Below are positions 6,004 through 11,247 of a DNA stretch of 11,247 bases, piece after piece. The notes under the pieces are model-generated. The model ran no database searches and had not been told where the DNA came from. It saw only the letters and a list, made by a program, of their open reading frames with translations. The stretch comes from Bacteroidota bacterium (GTDB lineage: Bacteria > Bacteroidota > Bacteroidia > CAILMK01). Positions within the stretch are counted from its first letter, which is position 1. Each line of letters opens with the position of its first letter. The translations under genes were made by a program, and so were the position numbers. Location: assembly GCA_013287095.1 (NCBI GenBank), contig JABDEJ010000073.1:1-11247 (forward strand), in the 5' to 3' direction.

Positions 6004-7002
6004 ATGAAACAAAAACACCTGATTTTGCTTGGCCTGCTGACTTTGGTATCCTGTGTGCCGCAGCGCAAATTTGATGACCTGCAGAAATCTTATAATGATC
6101 AGTTTAAGAAAAATGCTGATTGTCAAAAAAACAATCTTGACTTGCAGGAGAAGGTAGATCATGACACAAAAAGCATTAGCGACCAACAGGCTAAGATCGA
6201 GTCTCTTAACAGGGATACAGCTTTGCAGGGCACCTCTTTGAGGAAGCTTACCGACCTGAATACGGAAATTAACAATGCCTACCAGAAGCTGCTGGACAAG
6301 GAAAAAGAAATTGAATCCGGTAACCAGCTAAAAACAGCGGAGATCAGCGGACAACTTGAGGAAACACAACATAAGCTCAACGAAAAAGAAGTAGAGCTCA
6401 CCAATAAAGAAGACAGCCTCAATAAGATCAATACACAACTCATTACCACCCGTCAAAGTCTTGATTCGCGCGAGAAAAAAGTTAAAGAGTTATCTGACAT
6501 ATTGAATAAGAAAGACTCCACTGTTAAAGCGCTTAGAAATACTATCTCTGATGCACTACTTGGTTTTAAAGACAAAGGACTTACCGTGAGTGTTAAAGAT
6601 GGAAAGGTTTATGTTTCAGTTCAGGACAAACTCCTTTTTCAGTCAGGTAAATACTCCTTAAACAGCGATGGAAAAGACGCTTTGCTTCAGCTTTCAAATG
6701 CATTGCTTCAAATGCCGGATATCAGCGTTATGGTTGAAGGTCATACGGACAGCATCCCTTTCAAAGGCAACGGCATATTGGTGGATAATCTTGACCTGAG
6801 CGCCAAACGCGCAACTGAGGTTGCGAGGATACTCACTACAGAAGGGAAAATCGCTCCATCAAAGGTAATTGCTGCAGGAAGAGGAGATACGGAGCCAGTT
6901 GCCAGCAATAGTACTCCCGAAGGCCGCGCTCAAAACCGCAGAACTGAAATCATTCTTACCCCGAATCTGGGAGAACTGTATAAGGTATTGAACCAGAACT
7001 AA
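6004..7002 (+). CDS. OmpA-family lipoprotein with coiled-coil spacer
   Basis: A 332-residue protein predicted to be lipidated and anchored in a membrane, most likely the outer membrane, and to hold peptidoglycan. Residues 1-16 are a lipoprotein signal with lipobox L14-V15-S16-C17; C17 would be the acylated cysteine. Residues about 20-175 are charged, heptad-like helix rich in K, E, Q, L and N, predicted as a long coiled coil. Residues about 205-322 are the OmpA C-terminal domain: LLFQSGKYSL (210-219), VEGHTDS (244-250), N262-L-D-L-S-A-K-R269 (the N-x-x-L-S-x-x-R peptidoglycan-binding signature) and AQNRRTEI (309-316). The start is the first codon of the lipoprotein signal. The closest named type is the YiaD/Pal-like OmpA lipoprotein; the exact role is unknown. 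It is divergent from 2787-5828 and convergent with the DUF1573 gene. Lnt, encoded at 8150-9775, would add its third acyl chain. Confidence 0.9.
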   Translation: MKQKHLILLGLLTLVSCVPQRKFDDLQKSYNDQFKKNADCQKNNLDLQEKVDHDTKSISDQQAKIESLNRDTALQGTSLRKLTDLNTEINNAYQKLLDKEKEIESGNQLKTAEISGQLEETQHKLNEKEVELTNKEDSLNKINTQLITTRQSLDSREKKVKELSDILNKKDSTVKALRNTISDALLGFKDKGLTVSVKDGKVYVSVQDKLLFQSGKYSLNSDGKDALLQLSNALLQMPDISVMVEGHTDSIPFKGNGILVDNLDLSAKRATEVARILTTEGKIAPSKVIAAGRGDTEPVASNSTPEGRAQNRRTEIILTPNLGELYKVLNQN

Positions 7003-7007
7003 GAAAA

Positions 7008-7123
7008 TAATGTGATAATGTGTTGATATGCTAATGTGCTAATGCCTCCGGACTAAAATTGCGTCGTAAAACTCTTGCGTCAGCCAATTGGCACATCATC
7101 GCATTGCCACATCAGCATATTAG
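7008..7123. repeat. Degenerate AATGTGNT tandem repeat with inverted arms between convergent genes
   Basis: 7008-7044 is a run of near-repeats (AATGTGAT, AATGTGTTG, ATATGCT, AATGTGCT, AATG). The reverse complement of 7100-7123 matches 7023-7046 at 18 of 24 positions, so the region can form a long imperfect stem around a 53-base loop. The loop region also holds TTGCGTC twice (7060, 7075) and the 10-base palindrome GCCAATTGGC (7083-7092). The right arm overlaps the stop codon (7120-7122) of the DUF1573 gene. It may serve as a bidirectional terminator, but there is no T-run. AATGTGCTAATG-type repeats look familiar from Bacteroidota intergenic regions. Confidence 0.55.
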
Positions 7124-7572
7124 TTTCCTATCCTCACCGGGCTTTGATTTGGATCTACGCTGTTATCCGTAGAAGGAGTTACCGATCCCGTGATAAACAA
7201 AATCTTGGTTTCGTCAGGGATATTTGAGGTAATTGTAATGGACTTGTTAAATTTCCCAGGCCTGCCTGCAGAATTATATTTGACATGAATAAGTCCGGTT
7301 TTGCCCGGATCAACAGGTTCCTTACTCCATTCAGGTGTAGTACAGCCGCAACTTGGGCGAACGTCTTTCAGTATCAAGGGCTGATCGCCTGTATTTTTAA
7401 ACTTGAAAGTGTATTCTGCAACAAGACCTTCTTTAATAGTGCCAAAATTATGGGACTCATCATCAAAAACAATCTTAGGGCCCCCACCAGATTTAGCCGG
7501 CTGGCTTTGTGAAAAAACCTGGGATGACGCTCCTAAAAGAATGAGGATAATAACAGGAAATAGCTTTTTCAT
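7120..7572 (-). CDS. Secreted DUF1573 domain protein (second of a tandem pair)
   Basis: A 150-residue exported protein. Residues 1-21 are a signal peptide (MKKLF, hydrophobic core, VFSQS). Residues about 34-131 are a DUF1573 domain, an Ig-like beta-sandwich family common in Bacteroidota. Hallmarks are FDDESHNFGTIKEG (36-49), the C75-G76-C77 motif followed by TTPEWSKEPV, a PGKTG turn (89-93), and the GxFNKSITITSN strand ending in a glycine-valine. The molecular function of the family is not established; periplasmic or cell-surface location is inferred. The start is the ATG of the signal peptide. Only 41 AT-rich bases separate it from the paralogous upstream gene, with no promoter box between, so the two are probably co-transcribed. 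The C-terminal tail (132-150) is polar and low in complexity. Confidence 0.88.
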   Translation of the reverse strand: MKKLFPVIILILLGASSQVFSQSQPAKSGGGPKIVFDDESHNFGTIKEGLVAEYTFKFKNTGDQPLILKDVRPSCGCTTPEWSKEPVDPGKTGLIHVKYNSAGRPGKFNKSITITSNIPDETKILFITGSVTPSTDNSVDPNQSPVRIGN

Positions 7573-7613
7573 AATATTAATAATCAGAATTTTATATTTT
7601 TAGTGTGCGATTT

Positions 7614-8075
7614 TTATTTAGAATTAAGGTCCTTGGCGGCATCGCCTTTTTTCTTCCACTCTTTCTTTGTAAGTACATTGCCTTTGATCATGAGTAAAAT
7701 CTCCTCATGATTTTTCAAAACCGCATTTGTTTTTACGGCAAGGGTTTTTCTGAAAACGCCGGGACGTTCTTTGGAATGAAAAACAACTTTTATTTCACCA
7801 CTTTGACCTGGCATTACAGGTTCTTTGCTCCAAAAAGGCACCGTGCAACCACAAGGCTCTTCTACATTTTGTATAATTAATGGGGCATCTCCTTTGTTCG
7901 TAAATTTAAAAACGCATTCCTTGATATCACCTTCTTTCATTGTACCATAATCATGCACCATAGATTCAAATTGGATGACGGCGCCTGTTTCCCGCGATGG
8001 GTTATGCACAGGTACTCCAGCGTTTGCAAATCCTGCAAAACATAGAAAAGAAAAAAGTATGATTCCCAATTTCAT
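7614..8075 (-). CDS. Secreted DUF1573 domain protein (first of a tandem pair)
   Basis: A 153-residue exported protein whose domain parallels the adjacent gene nearly position for position. The signal peptide is residues 1-19 (cleavage after ANA), the DUF1573 domain about 34-134, and C75-G76-C77 is followed by T-V-P-F-W-S-K-E-P-V. The tail from 135 is lysine-rich (TKKEWKKKGDAAKD). The frame is open to an ATG at 8120, but 8075 is the preferred start. The signal peptide begins there, and GAGGGG lies three bases upstream, one of the few Shine-Dalgarno-like sites in the window. It follows lnt by 74 bases. Function is unknown. The pair probably arose by tandem duplication and then diverged, since surface residues and tails differ while the Cys-Gly-Cys segment is retained. 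Confidence 0.88.
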   Translation of the reverse strand: MKLGIILFSFLCFAGFANAGVPVHNPSRETGAVIQFESMVHDYGTMKEGDIKECVFKFTNKGDAPLIIQNVEEPCGCTVPFWSKEPVMPGQSGEIKVVFHSKERPGVFRKTLAVKTNAVLKNHEEILLMIKGNVLTKKEWKKKGDAAKDLNSK

Positions 8076-8078
8076 ATA

Positions 8079-8084
8079 CCCCTC
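8079..8084 (-). promoter_or_regulatory. Shine-Dalgarno-like site deciding the DUF1573 start
   Basis: GAGGGG on the minus strand lies three bases before the ATG at 8073-8075. Most genes here lack such a site, so it supports this start over the in-frame ATG at 8118-8120. Confidence 0.5.
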
Positions 8085-8105
8085 GTTTGTTGATGAAAAT
8101 TGAAA

Positions 8106-8113
8106 CAATATTA
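8106..8113 (-). promoter_or_regulatory. Weak candidate -7 box upstream of the DUF1573 pair
   Basis: TAATATTG differs from TAnnTTTG at one position and would give a leader of about 24 bases. No -33 element is seen at the right distance. Read-through from lnt is equally possible. Confidence 0.22.
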
Positions 8114-8149
8114 ATACCAAATTACCACTTTTTGAACACTTAATGCAAT

Positions 8150-9775
8150 TTACGCTGATTTTGGTTTGAAAAAAACTGACTTTAACATCAATATCATTAA
8201 TAAAATGACAAAAAACCCAGCTAAATATACTCCTGCCCAGCCAATATAATCACCGAACCTGGTATAGAAAGTCTGCTTGTGGCATATGATAAGAGGGGAT
8301 TTAATTGCAGCAGGCACCCAATAATCAGTTGCCTGTAAAATTTCCCCTGAAGGCATGATAAAACACGATATTCCGGTATTAGCCGCCCTCACAATAAACT
8401 CCCTTGTTTCGATAGCTCTCAGGGCACCGGTATAGAGGTGTTGCTTATAACCCGGAGTATTTTGCCACCATCCATCATTGGTAATAATCGCCAGGACATC
8501 AGCCCCGTTTTTCACAAACTGACTCACATAATTTCCAAAAATAGATTCATAACAGATAATTGGAGCCACTTTAACACTATCGTTTACTTTAAAGGGTACG
8601 GGTGCATAGTTGCTTCCAAGACTACCTCCCGGCCCGCCCATACTTATGGAATAGCTTTCAAGAAAACTCAAAACACTTGGATAGGGCATTTTCTCTACAC
8701 CGGGTACCAGCTTGAATTTGTGGTAGATATGAACACTATCTGTGTGGTCCATTTCAAAAGCCGCATTATACCCTTCATACCACCCAGAATTATCAGGGTA
8801 CATCCGGGCCGTTTCTGAATGGGCGCCACCCATTGGATAAGTACCGTAAGAATTAACACCTGTGATCAGCTTCAGATGAGCATGTCGCTTTAGAAAATTG
8901 TGAATTTTGGTAATAGACCGGTAACTGAAAATCGTTTGCTCATTGATCAACTCAGCAATAGCCGTTTCGGGCCACGCCACAAAAACCGTATTGCTATCTA
9001 CTTTTTGCTCACTGAGAGAAATCAAGGTATTGATCTGGTAATCATAAGTTGCCGTATCAAATTTGTCATTATAAGGATCTATATTAGGTTGTACCGCAAC
9101 AACATTGGCCTTGTTGGTTAACGCCGGATTTTTCGGCTTGATGATATATGATATAATGATCGGAACCAAAACAATTGCAATCACACCAACTAATTTCCTG
9201 ATCCTGACCCTTGACTCCTGATTCCTGACCCCTATGAGTGTATAAATCAAAATATTCACAACCCAGACCCAGACCGTTCCGCCCAGTGCCCCTGTATATT
9301 CATACCATTGTACCCAATTCCTGGAAACAGCAAATACGTTCCCGATATTGAGCCAGGGCCACGGTGCATCCCAGTTCAAATGAAGCATCTCAAGGCATAG
9401 CCAAAAACATATCAGTGACGTGTAGCCCCATGTTTTCCCAAGTTTGCGTTTTACAAAATGGAATGTGAAAAACGGAATGGTCATTAAGAGCGAATTCAAA
9501 GCAATAGCCATGACCGCTCCCCCGGGCGAAGCAAACCATATCCAATAAGTAGTAAAAGTGTTCCAGCACAAAAAAGTAAAATAGGAAAGCAGGAAAACCT
9601 TAAATCCACGCTTCTTATGATACAAACTGATATTGTCCTCAATCAACAGAAGGGGTACGAAACCGATGAATATCACAAAATTAAGCGGCAAAGGAGGCCA
9701 GGATATCCAAAGCAGGCAACTCCCTATCAGGGACAGTAAAAAAAGCCGGGCGATATTAATTTTTGCCTGCAACAA
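8150..9775 (-). CDS. lnt: Apolipoprotein N-acyltransferase
   Basis: An inner-membrane enzyme that adds the third acyl chain to the N-terminal cysteine of lipoproteins, the last step of maturation after Lgt and Lsp. It has 541 residues. Membrane helices occupy residues 8-212, with a last one at 511-532. Between them is the periplasmic nitrilase-like domain with the expected catalytic residues: E270 (VAWPE), K353 (YHKFKLVP), E361 and C408 (IICYES), plus ITNDGWW (431-437) and the ALRAIETR segment (451-458). No ATG fits. The frame opens with TTG at 9773-9775 directly after an in-frame TAG, inside the end of rsmI (20-base overlap), which implies translational coupling. A second TTG follows immediately. 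Residues 182-194, in the loop before the helix at 195-212, are encoded by a heptamer repeat also found upstream of rsmI. Substrates would include the lipoprotein at 6004-7002. Confidence 0.93.
   Translation of the reverse strand: MLQAKINIARLFLLSLIGSCLLWISWPPLPLNFVIFIGFVPLLLIEDNISLYHKKRGFKVFLLSYFTFLCWNTFTTYWIWFASPGGAVMAIALNSLLMTIPFFTFHFVKRKLGKTWGYTSLICFWLCLEMLHLNWDAPWPWLNIGNVFAVSRNWVQWYEYTGALGGTVWVWVVNILIYTLIGVRNQESRVRIRKLVGVIAIVLVPIIISYIIKPKNPALTNKANVVAVQPNIDPYNDKFDTATYDYQINTLISLSEQKVDSNTVFVAWPETAIAELINEQTIFSYRSITKIHNFLKRHAHLKLITGVNSYGTYPMGGAHSETARMYPDNSGWYEGYNAAFEMDHTDSVHIYHKFKLVPGVEKMPYPSVLSFLESYSISMGGPGGSLGSNYAPVPFKVNDSVKVAPIICYESIFGNYVSQFVKNGADVLAIITNDGWWQNTPGYKQHLYTGALRAIETREFIVRAANTGISCFIMPSGEILQATDYWVPAAIKSPLIICHKQTFYTRFGDYIGWAGVYLAGFFVILLMILMLKSVFFKPKSA
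9197..9230 (-). repeat. Heptamer tandem repeat inside lnt
   Basis: Read on the minus strand the units are GGTCAGG, AATCAGG, AGTCAAG, GGTCAGG and ATCAGG. They are translated as GVRNQESRVRIRK (residues 182-194), a positively charged loop just before a membrane helix. The same AATCAGG heptamer occurs at 10429-10470 on the other strand. Confidence 0.65.
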
Positions 9776-10427
9776 CTATGACAAATTCCCCTTTAATAAT
9801 ATGATTCTTAAAATATTCAAGGACTTCACCGAGTGATCCGTTCACAGTTTCTTCGTAGATTTTTGTGAGTTCCCTTGATACGGAAGCTTTTCTATCAACT
9901 CCAAAATTAGCGATAAATTGTTCAAGGGTCTTGATTATGCGATAAGGTGATTCGTAAAAGATCATGGTACGCTCTTCTTCTGCAAGGGCTTTCAATTTTG
10001 TAGAACGTCCTTTTTTTTGGGGCAGAAACCCTTCGAAACAAAAAGATGTTGAAGGTAATCCGGATTTTACAAGAGCAGGTACAAATGCAGTGGCTCCAGG
10101 TAAACATTCTACTTCGACACCTTGTTCCAAACATGCCTTTACCAGAAGATAAGCAGGGTCTGAAATACCGGGCGTACCAGCATCCGATACCAAAGCAAAA
10201 GTCTTTTCACCAGTAAGTTCCAATGCCAATTGGGCGGCATATTGATGTTCATTATGTTGATGAAATGCTTTTAGGGGCGCGTGTATTTCATAATGAGAGA
10301 ATAATTTTCGCGTCACCCTTGTGTCCTCTGCAAGTACAAGATCAGCCTCTTTTAATATGCGCACCGCCCTGAATGTAAAATCTTCGAGGTTTCCTATTGG
10401 CGTTGGTACAATGATCAGTTTACCCAT
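9756..10427 (-). CDS. rsmI: 16S rRNA (cytidine-1402-2'-O)-methyltransferase
   Basis: A cytoplasmic SAM-dependent enzyme of the tetrapyrrole-methylase fold that methylates the ribose of C1402 in the decoding centre of 16S rRNA. All family motifs are present: PTPIGNLED (8-16), AEDTR (33-37), SDAGTPGISDP (81-91), PGATA (110-114), FYESPYR (157-163), SRELTKIYEE (184-193) and GEFVIVVAG (213-221). At 223 residues it lacks the C-terminal extension of the E. coli enzyme (about 286 residues); shorter forms are, to my knowledge, usual in Bacteroidota. The start is ATG at 10425-10427, immediately before the conserved GKLIIVPTPIG strand, with no Shine-Dalgarno sequence. Its last 20 bases overlap lnt, so the two form one transcription unit. 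It follows ppk1 by 99 bases, which contain a heptamer repeat and a possible promoter box. Confidence 0.96.
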   Translation of the reverse strand: MGKLIIVPTPIGNLEDFTFRAVRILKEADLVLAEDTRVTRKLFSHYEIHAPLKAFHQHNEHQYAAQLALELTGEKTFALVSDAGTPGISDPAYLLVKACLEQGVEVECLPGATAFVPALVKSGLPSTSFCFEGFLPQKKGRSTKLKALAEEERTMIFYESPYRIIKTLEQFIANFGVDRKASVSRELTKIYEETVNGSLGEVLEYFKNHIIKGEFVIVVAGKN

Positions 10428-10428
10428 A

Positions 10429-10470
10429 AATCAGGAATCAGGAGCAAGGAATCAGGAGTTAGTAATCAAA
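10429..10470 (+). repeat. AATCAGG heptamer tandem repeat upstream of rsmI
   Basis: Six consecutive seven-base units: AATCAGG, AATCAGG, AGCAAGG, AATCAGG, AGTTAGT and AATCAAA. The array begins one base from the rsmI start codon, so it forms most of that gene's leader. The same unit occurs within lnt about 1.2 kb away in opposite orientation. Confidence 0.7.
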
Positions 10471-10499
10471 TTCGAATAGAAAGCTTCACTTTTCGGATT

Positions 10500-10507
10500 C
10501 AAATTTA
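10500..10507 (-). promoter_or_regulatory. Possible -7 box for the rsmI-lnt unit
   Basis: TAAATTTG on the minus strand matches TAnnTTTG. It lies 20 bases after the ppk1 stop and about 73 before the rsmI ATG, so the leader would contain the heptamer array. No good -33 element is visible; read-through from ppk1 is an alternative. Confidence 0.35.
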
Positions 10508-10526
10508 GGCATATAACTGAGATGCG

Positions 10527-11246
10527 TTATATACGCTTCTTTCTTATGGCACGTTTGCGTTTTACAGGTCGCCTGGCAACAGCTTTTTTAATCTTTGCCT
10601 GAATAGCAGCCTTTTTTTTCGGTGGCAATTTAGATTCTGTCTTGACACTTTTTAATAAGGACTTGCCAAGATCCTTGATTTCAGCTTCGCCATGATGTTG
10701 TGCATCTTTGAGTAATGCATAAATTTTATCCTGTGCCCTGATCTGTGGTTTATTGGGTTGCCGTTTGTATGCATTTTCCTGGGTTTCACCAAGTATCCTC
10801 GATTTCACATTATCATCCCATTCTATGCTTAAAAAGGCCTTGAGTTGCCTCCGGATTGCTTTATCAAAAATAGGAACGAGCGCTTCAATACGATGATCAA
10901 GATTACGCGTCATCCAGTCAGCAGAGCCTATGTAAATTTTTTCATCTCCCCCATTGCAAAAAACCAATATCCTTGAGTGTTCCAGGTATTTATCAACGAT
11001 ACTGATAGCTTCGATATTATCACTCAATCCTTTAACACCTGCTTTTAATGAGCATATCCCCCTGATAATCAATTTCATTTTAACGCCCGCTTTGCTTGCG
11101 CCATAAAGCAACTGGATCATGTCTTCATCCACAAGGCTATTTAGTTTCAATATCATATAGGCAGGCAAACCGGCTTTGGCATTGGCAATTTCTTTTAATA
11201 TCTGTGCCGTTAAAATATTCCGCATATAAAAGGGTGACACAAGAAG
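10527..11246 (-). CDS. ppk1: Polyphosphate kinase, C-terminal 239 residues (runs off right edge)
   Basis: Ppk1 reversibly makes inorganic polyphosphate from ATP. Only the end is present: the frame is open to the edge, and its first visible residues LLVSPFYMRN match an internal Ppk1 segment, so the GTG at 11238-11240 is not a start. Recognisable parts of the second phospholipase-D-like catalytic domain, numbered within the visible part, are KLNSLVDEDMI (34-44), IIRGICSLKAGV (60-71), YLEHSRILVF (87-96, whose H90 corresponds to the second conserved family histidine) and IYIGSADWMTRNLDHRIE (104-121). After the catalytic domain (to about 150) comes an extension ending in a strongly basic tail: residues 195-239 contain 20 Lys/Arg and one Glu. 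The autophosphorylated histidine lies outside the window. It may be first in the row ppk1-rsmI-lnt-DUF1573-DUF1573. Confidence 0.93.
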   Translation of the reverse strand, partial: LLVSPFYMRNILTAQILKEIANAKAGLPAYMILKLNSLVDEDMIQLLYGASKAGVKMKLIIRGICSLKAGVKGLSDNIEAISIVDKYLEHSRILVFCNGGDEKIYIGSADWMTRNLDHRIEALVPIFDKAIRRQLKAFLSIEWDDNVKSRILGETQENAYKRQPNKPQIRAQDKIYALLKDAQHHGEAEIKDLGKSLLKSVKTESKLPPKKKAAIQAKIKKAVARRPVKRKRAIRKKRI

Positions 11247-11247
11247 C

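Noticed and set aside
8076..8120. Start at 8120 for the first DUF1573 gene
   Set aside because: It would put 15 polar/hydrophobic residues ahead of a normal signal peptide. A Shine-Dalgarno-like GAGGGG supports the start at 8075.
8438..8818. 126-codon plus-strand open frame inside lnt
   Set aside because: It is antisense to the conserved catalytic domain of Lnt, so it is a shadow frame.
11238..11240. GTG as the start of a short Ppk-like gene
   Set aside because: The frame continues upstream with LL and the sequence matches the middle of Ppk1, so the gene is cut by the window edge rather than starting here.

Overview
The window looks like chromosomal DNA of a free-living, probably environmental, Bacteroidota bacterium. 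The signs are a C-terminal type IX secretion (T9SS) sorting domain, secreted beta-propeller (SBBP-type) proteins, tandem DUF1573 proteins, starts mostly without Shine-Dalgarno sequences, and -7 promoter boxes of the Bacteroidota form TAnnTTTG. Base composition looks moderate to AT-rich and uniform. I see no plasmid, phage, CRISPR, tRNA or rRNA signal, and no stretch over 300 bases lacks a gene.

Layout. Bases 1-1094 (minus) hold the N-terminal 364 residues of a secreted SBBP-type protein that runs off the left edge. A 206-base divergent intergenic region follows, with a promoter pointing each way and a 95-base transposon-like element with perfect 13-base inverted ends between them. serS (1301-2569, plus) encodes seryl-tRNA synthetase. 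The 217 bases after it contain a REP-like element: two 47-base double-hairpin units in opposite orientation plus a partial third. Bases 2787-5828 (minus) encode a complete 1013-residue secreted protein: signal peptide, N-terminal domain related to the first gene, seven SBBP repeats of 64-68 residues, an adhesin-like domain, a PKD-like domain and a T9SS tail. Divergent from it, 6004-7002 (plus) encodes a coiled-coil OmpA-family lipoprotein.

From 7120 to the right edge everything lies on the minus strand. In transcription order: the 3' part of polyphosphate kinase (ppk1), rsmI (16S rRNA C1402 2'-O-methyltransferase), lnt (apolipoprotein N-acyltransferase, overlapping rsmI by 20 bases), and two related secreted DUF1573 proteins. 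Lnt would finish maturation of lipoproteins such as the OmpA-family protein next door. The rest is housekeeping translation (SerRS, RsmI), polyphosphate metabolism and cell-surface export.

I do not see a convincing undescribed multi-gene system. The most unusual signal is the density of small dispersed repeats. Several sit inside coding regions and are translated in frame: two palindromes in the SBBP gene and a heptamer repeat in lnt that recurs upstream of rsmI. The 47-base units carry paired stem substitutions, which suggests selection on structure. A strongly basic C-terminal tail on Ppk1 is also worth noting.
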